Part shown: piece after piece, positions 1-11,637 of the stretch
Numbering within the stretch: position 1 is the stretch's first letter
Layout: the number at the start of each line of letters is the position of its first letter
Source of the DNA: Proteromonas lacertae
Lineage: Eukaryota; Sar; Bigyra; Opalinata; Proteromonadidae
Assembly: GCA_002245135.1 (NCBI GenBank)
Contig: NGBS01000003.1
Coordinates: forward strand, 186,001 to 250,000
DNA length: 64,000 nucleotides
Direction of reading: 5' to 3'
Made by a program: the position numbers and the translations under genes
Notes under the pieces: model-generated
The model's database searches: none
The model's input: the letters and a program-made list of their open reading frames with translations, nothing else
Told to the model about the DNA's origin: nothing

Positions 1-1
1 A

Positions 2-193
2 TTACAACAAAACAATATGTTCTTCAGTACTGAATTGAATGGAGCTATGTATTATTCTGCTAAAACTATTACTAATCAACCATTCGCTTTAGAAATTAGA
101 GTGAAAGGAAGTCAAGCTCAATGTATTATCAAGAGTGCTGCTATTAATCTTTCAAATATATTGAATGAAGAAGTTGAACAAATTTTAGGTTAA
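2..193 (+). CDS. Beta-adaptin-like C-terminal appendage (3' end only)
   Basis: The window opens inside an open frame that ends at the TAA at 191-193. The last 63 residues resemble the platform subdomain at the C-terminus of clathrin-adaptor beta subunits (AP-1/2/4). A Q-N-N-x-F-F start is followed by M-Y-Y-S-A-K, a strand with A-L-E-I-R-V-K-G, then I-I-K-S-A and a final amphipathic helix. In that family this subdomain binds cargo adaptors and accessory proteins on coated vesicles. The rest of the gene lies outside the window, so the AP complex cannot be assigned. The call rests on a short divergent match and could instead be another appendage-bearing coat protein. Confidence 0.55.
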   Translation, partial: LQQNNMFFSTELNGAMYYSAKTITNQPFALEIRVKGSQAQCIIKSAAINLSNILNEEVEQILG

Positions 194-348
194 GTTAAAT
201 AAATAAAGAATATATATATAAATATAACACACAGTTTCTTAATTATTTGAGAATCTATATGTTTTTTTATGGTTTGAATTAATCAATGAAAATACATAAT
301 CAATATTATTTAAATTATATTCATATATATTCTCATCAATTAACAATA

Positions 349-664
349 CTATGTGCCATCATCTTCTGGAGTTGCTAGAATTGTATTTAAAAAAGCAGGC
401 ATTGTGGATGGAACAGAAACAGCAAGCCCAATAAAAGCCATTTTCATAATCTAATATAAAATGAATATAATACACTCATTTCATTGGTTTTAATTGTTTT
501 GCATAGAGATCTAACCATTGCTCTTGGTCTTTCAGACATTTTCACTACAGTTTGATAAGATTTACTAGAAGTATCTAATTTATTAGATTATACCTTTCTT
601 TAAGTGTAACAACTCGTTTAACACATGTTTTAATAATAGGACTTCTACGAAAGAATCTATTCAT
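349..664 (-). CDS. Possible small mitochondrial-type membrane protein (split gene)
   Basis: Three short coding pieces separated by two AT-rich GT-AG introns (about 29 and 23 nt) can be read on the minus strand from an ATG at 664 to a TAG at 349. The product would be about 80 residues. It starts with M-N-R-F-F-R-R-S-P, an arginine-rich stretch without acids as in mitochondrial presequences. It ends with a hydrophobic stretch (A-F-I-G-L-A-V-S-V-P) close to the C-terminus. No family is recognised. The first intron join is uncertain by a base or two, and the rest of 194-1032 shows nothing else. It sits back to back with the PH-kinase gene starting at 1033. Confidence 0.3.
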
Positions 665-1032
665 CACAAAAAAAGCACTTAGAAATGACTAAAAATTATT
701 TATTCAATATAGTTTTAAATCATTTCTATTTAAAAAATATACTCTTTTGAAATCCATTTTGACATTTCTCTATTTTGTTATATGGTGAATAATGATGTTT
801 TTAATGATGTTATTTGTTATGTGTAAAACATTTTAAATTAATATAAAGTGATAAATTCAATAATTTTAAAAACTTGTTTAATACTTGATTAAGACGTAGT
901 TCTTTTGGTGTAAAGTGAATAACGAAATTTATAAACAATAACTCATCGTTGTTTACACGTTAGACATGGTTGTTTTTTAAGCTTGAGAAGGAGCTTGATA
1001 AAACAAATCTTTTGTTTTTTCTTTATTGAATA

Positions 1033-4000
1033 ATGTCTGAAACGCAAAGAGAATATTTGAAAGTTGGATTTATGGATAAGAGGGTATCTTTACGGTGTTA
1101 TGTTTAGGGTCATATAGTAAAAAACTGGAAGAGAAGATATTTTATCTTAACATCAAGTGAGCTATCCTATTTTACTGTATGCTTTTGTTTTTAGTAATGC
1201 ATAAATAATAGGATGAGAAGATGAAATCCAAGCAAAAGACCATTCCTCTCGATGTTATTGGTACAGTCAAACCAGGACGTGATGAGGATGATCATCGTAT
1301 ATAAATAAACTGAATCTAATCAATTAATAGCGAATATTATTAATGTAACAACAGACAGTGATGAATATTTATTTTCTTGTGAATCATCTCAAGAACGTGA
1401 ATCATGGATCAATTGTATACAAGCAGCAAGGTCTAGTAATCCATTAACAAGTACTTCAAAGATGGTATACGCCAGATATCATCAAGAAGAAACTCCAGAA
1501 GCAACAAATGCTTATTACAATCGATTAGTGTTGAATTTCTGTGAAGCAAAATCTGCTAGTGCATATTTAGATAGTTTACTCTGTTTAACAGCATTCTTTG
1601 CAAGAATATACTCCACTCATTCAAAAGTTGTAATTGATTATGAATCTGCTTCATTAAGATGTGACCATATATTAGAGACTGTTAAAAAGCAAAGGGAATA
1701 TGCACAAACACATGCAATGTGGAGTGATAAGATTGAAAATGTTTATTTTGATTTTATTGATGTTGTAACATCGTTACAAGATAAAATGTATTTTATATGT
1801 TTTAATATTTATTTATTCTTTTTCTATTAGTAAATATGCAATTCAGATGAGTCAAGCAATTGCTTCTGGTGCTGAAGAAGCTAAAATGTCACCTGATACA
1901 CCATCTAGTGAGAGTAAAGAAAGTAAAGATAATGATCCAAGTATACCCAAAACAGGATTCTTTAAACATTATGTATATATATTAATAATTATTATTGTGT
2001 ATAGAAATTAAAAGCTCAACTTGGATCTGGTGCTTATTCAGTAGTTCATGAAGCTATTAATCTTGTATATATATATATATATATATATTGATTGTTATTA
2101 TATATATAGGAAACTCGTGAAAGAGTAGCAGTTAAATGTATTAATAAATCACGTCTTAGTAAAAGTGACTTGGATGCATTACAAAATGAAGTTGGTATTA
2201 TGGCTAAATTAGACCATCCAAATATTGTGAAATTAATTGATTATTATGAAGAAGGAAATATGTATTATATTGTTACTGAATTAGCAGATGGTGGTGAATT
2301 GTTTGATAAAATCGTAGAAAAGAAATTCTACACTGAAGCAGAAGCTAGAGATGTTATTAGAACAATCACAGGAGCAATTTCTTACTGTCATGAAAGGAAT
2401 GTTGTTCATCGTGATTTAAAGCCAGAGAATATATTATTGTCTTCAACAGGTGTGATTAAATTAGCTGATTTTGGTTTTGCCAAGTCAATGGAAGAAACTG
2501 ATAGATTACATACTGATTGTGGTTCACCTTGGTATGTTGCTCCAGAAATATTAGAAAGTAAAGCTTATGGCAGTGAAGTGGATATGTGGAGTTTAGGAGT
2601 TATTATTTATATTATATTAAGTGGATTTCCACCTTTCCATGACAATAATCAAGCTAGATTGTTCCGTAAGATCAGATCTGGTCATTATACATTCTTATCT
2701 CCCTATTGGGATGGTATTAGTGAAGATGCTAAAGATTTGATTCAACATTTATTAGTAGTAGATCCAAGAATGAGATTTGATGCTAAACAAGTGTTAATTC
2801 ATAAATGGTTAACATCAACAGAAGTATATTTAACTTTATTATTTATAATTAATAGGTAAGTTCAACTACTCAACTAGCCAGTGCTCAAGAAGGATTAAGA
2901 GCCTTTATTGATACTCGAAGAAGACATGTATTAAGACAAGGTTACTTAATGAAACAAGGACATATTATAAAGAATTGGAAAAAGAGAAGTTTCGTTTTAA
3001 CAGCTCAAAGTTTATCGTATTATCCTGATGAAACATCTTCTGTACCAAAAGGATGTATTGATTTATCAGATATTACTAAAGTGATTGATTCTAGTAAATC
3101 CACCAATTTCTTAATCCAAACAAAATCAGGAAAATCATATGAAATTCAAGCAAAAGATGAAAAAGAAAAAGAGATTTGGAAATCAAGTTTACTCGCTGCT
3201 AGAAGATGTTGGTTATTAATTGACAGAGCAACAACTGCATTAGCTGAAGATAGAGTTTGTAATGCAATAGAAATGATCTCTGAAGCAAGAAGAGCAGAAG
3301 GAATGTTATTAAATGCGCATTTATTGAACTTATGGGGTGAAGCTGGATTAAAATGTGAAAAGAATAATTGTGCAGCTGCTTTTAACTTAAATACATATGT
3401 AGGTTCATTCTCCTTAGAAATCCATTGTATGACATTAGCTAGTCATGATAATATTAATTATATATTACTCGGATCATCCAAAGGTATTATTCAGATATTA
3501 AATATGGATGGTTTATCCACTGGACAATTATCTGTTGGAGAAGATACAACAATTACATCATTATCAATACAGCATAATACAGGATTATTATTATCAACCT
3601 GTTCTAATGGTAAAAGACAATTCTGGTCATTCCCAGGTAGAAAATTGATTAATGCTGAGTCTGCTCATAATTGCCCAATATTATGTTCAGATATTTCAAG
3701 AACTAGAACCATTGCTGTGATTGGTACATCTGATGGAACTATTAAAGAATATGATTTAAGTGAATTTACACTAGCGAGAGAAGCTGTTGGTCATTCTGGT
3801 AGAGTGTGTGATATTGCCTTTAATTATACATCGAAATATATCATATCAGCTGGTGAAAATAGTGAATTGTTAGTATGGGATGAAATGTCATTCAAACCAA
3901 TTGAAAGATTGAATGTATTTTTTATTTATATTATATTTTATATTATATATATAGGGTCATCAAGGTACAATTAATTCAATTTGTGTTAATTTCGATGATC

Positions 4001-4469
4001 AAATGATTAGTGGAGGTGATGATAAGAAAGCTATCTTATGGGATTTAAAACAATTGAAACAAATCAAAGTACTAGCTGATGATAAATCAACTGATCAAAT
4101 ATTAGATCATCAAAGCAGAATTATTAGCGTATCTTTGAGTCAAGATATTAAATGGGGTTTGACTGCTGATACTAATTCTAAAGTCATTTTATGGAATTTG
4201 AAGTATATATTATTATTATTTATTTATTTATTTAATATAGAACTGGCGTTCCTGAAGTATTATGTTCATTAGAAGAACGTATTGTGAATATAAAGTATTT
4301 GGCTGATAGTACTGGCTTCTTGTCATGTACTAATAAGAATGTAGAGAAATGGGTATTTGATTGGGTTTTGACTAGAGATGGAAGAGATTATCCTCCACCA
4401 GTTTGGATTTTACTCAATCAGAACAAATCTAAAAGAAATGTCAGTGATGAGAGAAAAGATGCAAAGTAA
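1033..4469 (+). CDS. PH - Ser/Thr kinase - PH - WD40 protein
   Basis: About ten exons join in frame from ATG 1033 to TAA 4469. The N-terminus is a PH domain, with K-N-W-K-R-R-Y-F in strand 2 and the C-terminal helix W-I-N-C-I-Q-A-A. A helical segment of about 130 residues follows (1462-1800). Next is a CaMK-like catalytic domain with glycine loop G-S-G-A-Y-S-V-V, lysine in V-A-V-K, H-R-D-L-K-P-E-N, D-F-G-F-A-K and A-P-E, so it should be active. A second PH domain starts near 2940 (K-N-W-K-K-R-S-F). The C-terminal part (3400-4460) has at least five WD40-type blades, e.g. L-L-V-W-D and A-I-L-W-D. The open frame runs straight from kinase to second PH across one 32-nt intron, so this is one protein. 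Expected role: a lipid-recruited signalling kinase with a beta-propeller scaffold; substrates unknown. I recognise no standard family with this order. Confidence 0.85.
2066..2088 (+). repeat. TA dinucleotide run inside a kinase-gene intron
   Basis: About 11 TA units sit inside the intron that splits the kinase N-lobe (between N-L and E-T-R-E-R). Similar runs fill introns elsewhere in the window. Confidence 0.8.
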
Positions 4470-4568
4470 ATAACCTCTTTTTATATAACTTATATTATGA
4501 TAAACTCGTTGAAATAAACAAAAAAAAACAATTAATTAAATATATCATAATTTAAATGCTTATATTCC

Positions 4569-5100
4569 TTACATAATAACACATCCACATCCTGTTTTAT
4601 AACTTCTAATGAATTCTAATTGTCTATCAGTCATTACTCTTGAATCACCTTCTTTACATACCATACTGAGTGCTTCAGCAGGGTCTACTTTACATATTTC
4701 TATTAATGCAATTACTGCCATCGTAGGAGCTCTTCCAATTCCAGCAATACAATGTATAACAAATACTGACTTTTTATCTCTCTGTTCGAGAATATCTATG
4801 AATTTATCTATTACTTCTGGTGGAGGTGGTTTTCCATCATCAAATTCAAGTCCCTATAATTAAAAATAACTTATAATTTATACATAACACTTGATATTAT
4901 TAGATGTAAAAAGCTTTTCATCATATGTTAATTCACACGTTCTGACTATGTCAGTAACACCTAATTTTTGATATTCTTTGAGATAATTCTCTTGTTGGTT
5001 TTCAGAAGGAGCCTATTCGATAATAAACTAGATATTATACTCCACTGATAATTAAGTGAAGGTCTTTAACGTTAATTTGTCTTATTTCACGAATTGACAT
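4569..5100 (-). CDS. PRL-type (PTP4A) prenylated protein tyrosine phosphatase
   Basis: Three exons run from ATG 5100 to TAA 4569. The product is about 155 residues, the usual PRL size. The P-loop reads H-C-I-A-G-I-G-R-A-P, the PRL version of HCX5R, and the general-acid loop reads F-D-D-G-K-P-P-P. The protein ends C-G-C-V-I-M, a CAAX box suited to farnesylation. PRL phosphatases act at the plasma membrane and endosomes and bind CNNM magnesium transporters in animals. Upstream strands (Y-Q-K-L-G-V-T-D-I-V-R-T-C) also match the family. Introns of about 28 and 37 nt have clean GT-AG ends. Confidence 0.92.
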
Positions 5101-5337
5101 TTTTCTTTATTCTTGTAGAAAGTGATTTTTCTTTTGATCGATTTTAGGAGAGAGGAAAGAGAACACCATGAATATCCCAGAAAGGATGTGCTGATATTTA
5201 TCTATAGTAAAAATAAATGAAATGCAAAAAAGCAATTCAAAATATTATCCGTTGCAAAGTGTTTTTTAAAATTTTCTAAAAAATGTAAACTAATCGGACA
5301 TTCTATTTTTCATTCATAAAAACAATACTTATTAACA

Positions 5338-8300
5338 TTATACATTATAATAATTAAGAATATCTCTTGATTCACTCAACTTTACAATATCACCAGTTAT
5401 ATTAACAGCAATATAACTTGATTCTTCATTCAAATCGTCACCACTATCTCCAATAACAATATTATAACATAAAACTGCATTTCCCTTCACTCCTCTAACA
5501 TAAGCTCTAACAATTCTATTCACTTGAGTGAAAAACGAATGATAAAAGTCAGAAGAATCAGAATCAAATGAACGAAGTAGTTTTGATTCTCTCACTAGAT
5601 GAAGATTCAAACATCCTATATAATCTTTGACAACTCTTCCAGATATATGATTGGAGGGAGATAAATATATTTCATCTTTTTCTTCTTCTATTAATCTAAC
5701 AAATTCAATAGGTAATGGTTTGGAATAAACTAAAAATATAAATAAATATAAAAATTGAAATATACATTCTTTTATTCTTTCGCTTTTATCTTCTGATGAT
5801 GAATCTACTAATTGATTGTATTCTTCTATATTATGACAATAATAATAATAATAATAATAATATACGAACTAATGAATGACATGGACAATAAGAAGATGTA
5901 CAAATACCAGTACAATATAAAAACACTACATCATCTTGAAGTAATCTAACATTGATATTAAATCCATTCACATAACTTGGTTCAGTCTAAATAAATGTAA
6001 ATTACAATAAATATACTTTTCTGGTTGTGAAATATACAGTATTAATTAATTCTTCAATTGCTTTTGACAATGACACTTTATCTATTTTGAAGCAATTACA
6101 TGAGAGAATGTATTTTACTGGTTTAGAAAGACATGAAATACCTACTGTCTTCTCTGTAGTTGTTATTGTACATTCTAATACTCAATAATATATATATATA
6201 TATACTCTTATTAATATTATCTTCTCTACATATTCTTTCATATTCATCTAAACTCAAAGGATCAACCATATTCAAACATCTTCTACCTTTACTAGAAGTT
6301 TCACTTTTTGATGGAATGAATCTTAATGGAGATAATACTTCAGATGAATCTGTTTTATTTTCTTCTCTAATATTAATAATATATATATATATCAATATAT
6401 ACAATAATTCACTCTTTTTTCTTTCAATTAATTCCTTTTCAATTGATGATATTTCATAAAAACAATTCTTTAAACCATATTTTGAATCAGTATCATAAAA
6501 ATCTGTAATTCTATTCAATAAATCTTTTAACTTTGAATCTTTTTCACTTTCATTTTCATTTTCATCACCAAATTGATCAATCTAAATTAAAAAATACTAA
6601 ACAGATAAAATACAAGGAATTCTAAAGCATCTTGAGGTTCTGGAAGTGGTAATAAATTCACTGCTGTTCCTGTTATTATACCAACGATATAATTATCGCC
6701 TAATTGAAAATCATATTTATATCTAAAAATAGCATTTTTCTTATAGAGTGATAATTTAAATAACAATTTATGATTTAATGATTTTTCCATTTTTATAATA
6801 AAACTACTCAACTTCCCTGCCAATACTTCTCTATCTTCAACATTCTCTGGTAATCGCAATATTTCACTCACAATAATAAAACAACTTTTGCCTTTCACTG
6901 GAGCATCTGGTGGTATTTCTAATGAACAAAACAATACTTCAGGTACAAATGCATTTGGTCTTTTGCAATATCTACATGGATATAAATTACCAACTTTAGG
7001 AAATGATTTTATATAAGCTTCAGGAAAATGATACTATTAAATAATAATAAATATATTAATTATACATGAACACAAGGTTGATATTCCAATTTTTCATCAG
7101 ATTCAACAATAGCAATAGAAGTTCCATCACATGATAATACACAAATATCTCCATTAATAGTTGCACTTTCATTATATCCAATTATATAATTACCATATAA
7201 ATGAACACTTGTTGATTGTAACTTTTGCCTTACTTCTCTCCACCATCCATCTCGAGTTTCTATATCTTCACTTTTTGTATATAATTTCTCCTAAAATAAA
7301 TAAATACAACATATTAATATACTAAATATTTAATAGATCTAGAACCAATTAATCCACAAATATAATATTCCTGGCCTTTATTAATCATAGGTGGATATAT
7401 TGTTGGTTTAAAATTCACATCATCTACTCGAATATTCACACCATGAGCTAACGGTGATCCTCTGCGCATTGCTTCTAGCGGTGGACTTTCTGATTCAGAA
7501 TCTATCGAACTTTTTACTTCTTCAACTCTCCAGACATTACCATATCCTCTTAATGTTAAACCACTATCTCCTTCTATATCAAATTCTTGTCTATAACCTA
7601 ATACTAAATTGCCTTTCATTTTATTGACTCTTAAAGACATTTTTAATTTTAATTCATGGCTAAATTATATTATATTTACTTATTTATAATTTATACGTTA
7701 ATCTCCACATTACTAATTGCCTTTTTTCATTTACAGATTTTCCTTTATTTCTTTCATATTCTGGATCTGTATCAACAACTAATTCTTCAATAAATTCATC
7801 CATATCTCTCAGTATATATCTATCAGTATCAAGATCTATTGTTGAAGAATAAAAAAATGCAACTGAATCATTCTATTTTAACAAAAATAATAAGAAATAG
7901 AAATACTTCAATTGGTTTTGATGGTTTATAGTTTACTTCTATCTCTATTTCTCCTCTTAAACCTTCAAAACTATCAAATATAGGATACCAACCTTTTATA
8001 TCATAATCTGAAGAACTTAGTACTAATGGAGGCTTGGAAGCTAATATTGACAAATCTAAATGAACAACTCCTATAGATTGTCCTGATATTCTATCCTCAT
8101 CGAACACTTTTATAATAAATATATCTTCTAAAAGTTCATTTACCGTGTGTGAACCATTATATACTTCAGAATCCCACTTTGGTGTTAAGGTATTCTTCAT
8201 TGTTTCTGTTTCATGTAAAACTTTATTATTTTTTAGAAATTGTGCATAACTAAATAATTTTACAATGAATATACCAATCTGTTGTGTTTCTTTTTCTATC

Positions 8301-8395
8301 CATAACAGGAAGATTTTTTGCTTGTATTATACGAACTGTTAACAAACCTACAACATTCTACGATATATTATTTAATGATATACTTCCTCTGACAT
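5338..8395 (-). CDS. C2CD5/CDP138-like C2-domain membrane traffic protein
   Basis: The gene runs from ATG 8395 to the stop at 5338 through many short introns. The N-terminal C2 domain has L-T-V-R-I-I-Q-A-K-N-L-P-V-M-D and I-K-V-F-D-E-D, then the G-W-Y-P-I-F-D end typical of C2CD5. The following segment has F-I-E-E-L-V-V-D-T-D-P-E-Y, close to the family's EELVVNEDPEY. Later come repeated modules with K-G-N-L-V-L-G-Y and E-G-D-S-G-L, a cysteine pair C-R-Y-C-K-R before V-P-E-V-L-F, and a C-terminal G-N-A-V-L-C-Y module. In animals C2CD5 is an Akt substrate that promotes GLUT4 vesicle fusion; here a general exocytic role is inferred. Domain order and motifs are diagnostic, but I did not resolve every exon edge in 5700-7300. 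Confidence 0.88.
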
Positions 8396-8510
8396 GATAA
8401 AAAAAGCAAATTAAAATATTGGTGTGTGAAAATTTTGGAAGTGCTTTATTTTAAAAACATTAAAAGTCAAACCTAATTTCATTTTTAAAGGAAATAAATA
8501 TTAAAATTAT

Positions 8511-9622
8511 TTACGTCTAGGTGATTTTGGTGGTTTGGGAGATTTAGGAGAATAAAGAGTAGAAATAGTCTTCCATCTTATTTCTTTACATTCTGGATCA
8601 GAAGTAAAATCAAATTGTTTTTCTTTGTGGATTTTAAATGATTTTGGATCTTTTATTTTCAATGCCTATACAGATTTATAAATAATTATAATAATACCCT
8701 AGGAGAAGGGCTTTTCCTTCGTGGAGATAATGATTTTATTGAACTTTGTTCTTTCTGCGTAGAAACAGTGGAAGTATTATTTGATTGGTTTAATGAGTGA
8801 GTTGTGCTTTTTGAAATTGTTGATTTTGGAAGATACACGTACTTTTTACCTGTTTTATCATTCTCTAGAGAAACGTTACTGAAAATATATTCTGAAACTT
8901 CATTCAAATAACTTTCACTCAATTCATTTTCTTCTTTTCCTTCTTCATCTTCTTCTTTATTCTGAGGAATATTATATTTCTGAAATTCCTTAATAATAAT
9001 AAATATAATACATAGTATATATAAATACATTTGGATTAATAACTAATTGATATAATAATAACTTATCTCTTCCTTTACAAGATATTGTTATTGTAAAATT
9101 ATTATTTTTATTATTATTATTATTACTTTCATCTATTGATGATGTTGAAGATTGATTCATTGTTTTGATTTGAATCAACACCTCTATATTTAAGTAAAGG
9201 CTTACTGACTTTTTTTTCTATTTTAATATAGATAATAATATAATAAATACATAATAAACATATTCTTTCACTGATATTTTATCCCACAAACCTTCTGACT
9301 TTAATTTTGAAATTCTACTATTTATTTCGTTATATTTTATTTCTAATGTATTTCTATATGTCTGTGTAGATGTTCCACGAGGACTTTGAGACTTAGAACT
9401 CAAAGTTTGGTTATAATCGTGTGGAGTAAGTTTTTGAACATATAATGGTTTTACAAAACGATTAGGTACATGATTTGGAGAAGTTGGATAATATGCAGGA
9501 GGTAAATCCAATGGAGATTGAGTAGATGCTACTCCATACTTCATTTTCTTTTGAAATTCTGAAAAATCTCTAACGCTATGTTCACTAAATCCTTCCAATT
9601 GTTTTTTCGGTGATTGTATCAT
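8511..9622 (-). CDS. Unrecognised low-complexity protein (three exons)
   Basis: Exon 1 begins at ATG 9622 (M-I-Q-S-P-K-K). It joins across a GT-AG intron near 9219-9251 to an exon that is open through the Asn-rich stretch at 9100-9140. A 40-nt intron near 8990-9029 and another near 8668-8697 complete the gene, ending at TAA 8511. The product, about 320 residues, is rich in S, P, K and N, with repeated S-P-R/S-P-K motifs (S-P-R-R-K-S-P-S-P-R, S-P-K-S-P-K-P-P) that look like proline-directed phosphorylation sites. No fold or family is recognised. An ATG at 9160 could start a separate shorter gene, but the open frame above it supports one gene. It is divergent from the kelch-SAM-RING gene. Confidence 0.6.
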
Positions 9623-9726
9623 TATATCGATGAGATACAAAAGAAAACAGTTTTTTATTTCCAAACCATAATCAAGTTATTAGCAAACCAAATGCTTGAT
9701 TCACTTTAAATACATAAGAAAAAAAT

Positions 9727-11553
9727 ATGAATAAATTCACTCTATCAACTAAACATTTATCAGAACTTGACTTTAAAGCTAGAAGAAACAGCATGTTTTT
9801 ACTACATAATGAGTTAGTAGTGTTAGATAATAAATATTTACACAGCAGAATCAGGCTTGAATATGGATGTGAAGTAGATAATGGTAGTAAAGAGAAAATA
9901 GAGAATAGAGCTTCATGCCTACTTGAAAAGTATTTGGTTATGTTAATCTTGTAGAGAATATATAATCACTCATGGAGGTAAAAAGAAAGATGAAACTTCA
10001 AATAAATTAGAAATATATAAATATGACAATGAAAACCAATCATTACACAAATTATTCAAATGTAAGTATGATTTTAAACTCAGTGATCATATATGTAGTG
10101 AAATTGGGAAAAAGTATATTGTCTTTTATGGTGGAATTAATGAAAAAGATGAAATGAATGATGAATTGTTTTTTTTCAACAAAAAGGAATTGATAAGAAT
10201 GGCAGAAAGTAATCATAAAAAAAATAAATATGAAGCTGTTGAAGAAATAGCACTTGAAAAAGAATTTCTACCTCGTCCACTTCCAAGGTTGTACTCAACA
10301 TTAACATATCACAAAGATGAACATACTTGTATATTATATGGAGGAAAATACAACATTAGTGATGATGACGATGATAATGAAAGTAATTTAGTTTTAAATG
10401 ATCTTTGGGTATTATCTTTAGATGATAACAAGGATGCTTGTACTTACAGTTGGTATCAACCAACATTAATATGTGGTCATGTTCCATTTAGAGCTAATCA
10501 CAACTGCGTTGCTATTAAATCAAATACTTTTTTAGTTTTTGGTGGTGTTGATGAAAATGAGGAGATTATGAATGATTTTTTCATTATGGAAACTAAATTC
10601 GAAATGGATTATGATGATGAAATGAATTATAAATTTGAATTTATGTGGTCAAGTCCAATTATGAATTCATCTCCAATGCCCTTAAAAGATGCTTCAGTTT
10701 GTTATGATAAAAAGAATAAGAATATCTTTTTTGTATGTATTATTTATTCTCTTATAGTTCTTTTTTTAACTAAAATGTTTAAGTCTGTATATATTTGGCG
10801 GTAAGAATAATATGGGTAATAGTAAGGATTTATATGAAATTAAAATTGACAATGAAAATTTATTTGATAATAGTTACATTCAAGTTGATAATCACAAAGA
10901 ATTAAAGGATTATCTCAAAAAACTAGATTTAGAATTTTGTTTATCTTTATTTATTGATCAAAATATAACAGTTGAAGATATTTCACATTTTACTATTGAT
11001 GATTTTAGAACACACCATATTAATGAAACAATTGCATCTACATTATTAGGAAAGAAGATAATAAAATCATTTAAAGGAATAATAGATGGTGATGAAACAG
11101 ATGCTATACTTGTAATGATTAAAGAACATTATGATCCTAATAGAATTCAACTAGCCATTAATACTATTCATGAAGCGAATATGACAATTGATAAAGATTC
11201 ATTATATAGAGAATTGAATAATGATAATTTTTCTCATCCTCAAAAATGTATATATTTAAATTTTTGTAATATAAATAGTAAGAGAATTAAGAGCAGTGCT
11301 AGATGGATGTGATGATAAAAAAGATAGGGAAAGAGAAAAAGAAGAAATAAAAAGAAAAAATATTGAAGAAATGAATAGTAAGAAAGAAGCAGATTGTAAT
11401 ATTTGTTATGATAAACATGCAACTCATATGTATAGCGGTTGTGGACATTTATGTATATGTGAAGATTGTTCTGGGGATTATCAAAATAAATGTGTACAAT
11501 GTAATGCACCTGGAATACCAATTAAAGTAAATTTCCCAAATCCACCCAATTAA
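9727..11553 (+). CDS. Kelch propeller - SAM - RING finger protein (putative E3 ligase)
   Basis: The gene starts at ATG 9727. Kelch-type blades follow, each with a double glycine: I-I-T-H-G-G, Y-I-V-F-Y-G-G, C-I-L-Y-G-G, F-L-V-F-G-G and L-Y-I-F-G-G. A SAM domain lies at about 10890-11085 (L-K-D-Y-L-K-K-L-D-L to I-I-K-S-F). After a charged linker, a C-terminal RING of the C3HC4 kind (C-N-I-C, then G-C-G-H-L-C-I-C-E-D-C and C-V-Q-C) ends just before TAA 11553. RING of this type recruits E2 enzymes; the kelch domain would hold the substrate and SAM would mediate oligomerisation (inference). The first intron is 25 nt. The junction before the last kelch blade cannot be joined by GT-AG and needs an ATATC...AC intron at 10722-10770. 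Confidence 0.85.
10722..10770 (+). other. Candidate U12-type AT-AC intron in the kelch-SAM-RING gene
   Basis: The exon before this point reads in frame to 10721 and the next kelch blade (L-Y-I-F-G-G) is in another frame. The nearest GT donors (10733, 10737, 10757) and AG acceptors (10757, 10783) either miss the frame or meet a stop. A 49-nt segment that starts ATATCTTTT and ends TTTTTTTAAC joins the frames without a stop. Its ATATC start and AC end are the signature of minor-spliceosome AT-AC introns. TTCTCTTAT upstream of the end resembles the U12 branch site TTCCTTAAC. Confidence 0.5.
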
Positions 11554-11637
11554 CAATAAAAACAAAATATAAAATCAATTATCTAAACTACTTCATGTAT
11601 TATATTAAAAAAAAGACTGTTTCTTTTGTGTAGATAA

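Noticed and set aside
4609-4863. Plus-strand frame opposite the PRL phosphatase
   Set aside because: The minus strand holds the full phosphatase with its P-loop and CAAX end; the plus frame is a shadow.
5836-5862. AAT/ATA triplet run as a possible telomere-like or CRISPR repeat
   Set aside because: It is a short simple repeat inside a C2CD5 intron with no spacers or wider array.
8990-9181. A separate small gene starting at 9181 or 9160
   Set aside because: The frame stays open upstream to a good intron acceptor and joins the exon starting at 9622, so one gene is simpler.
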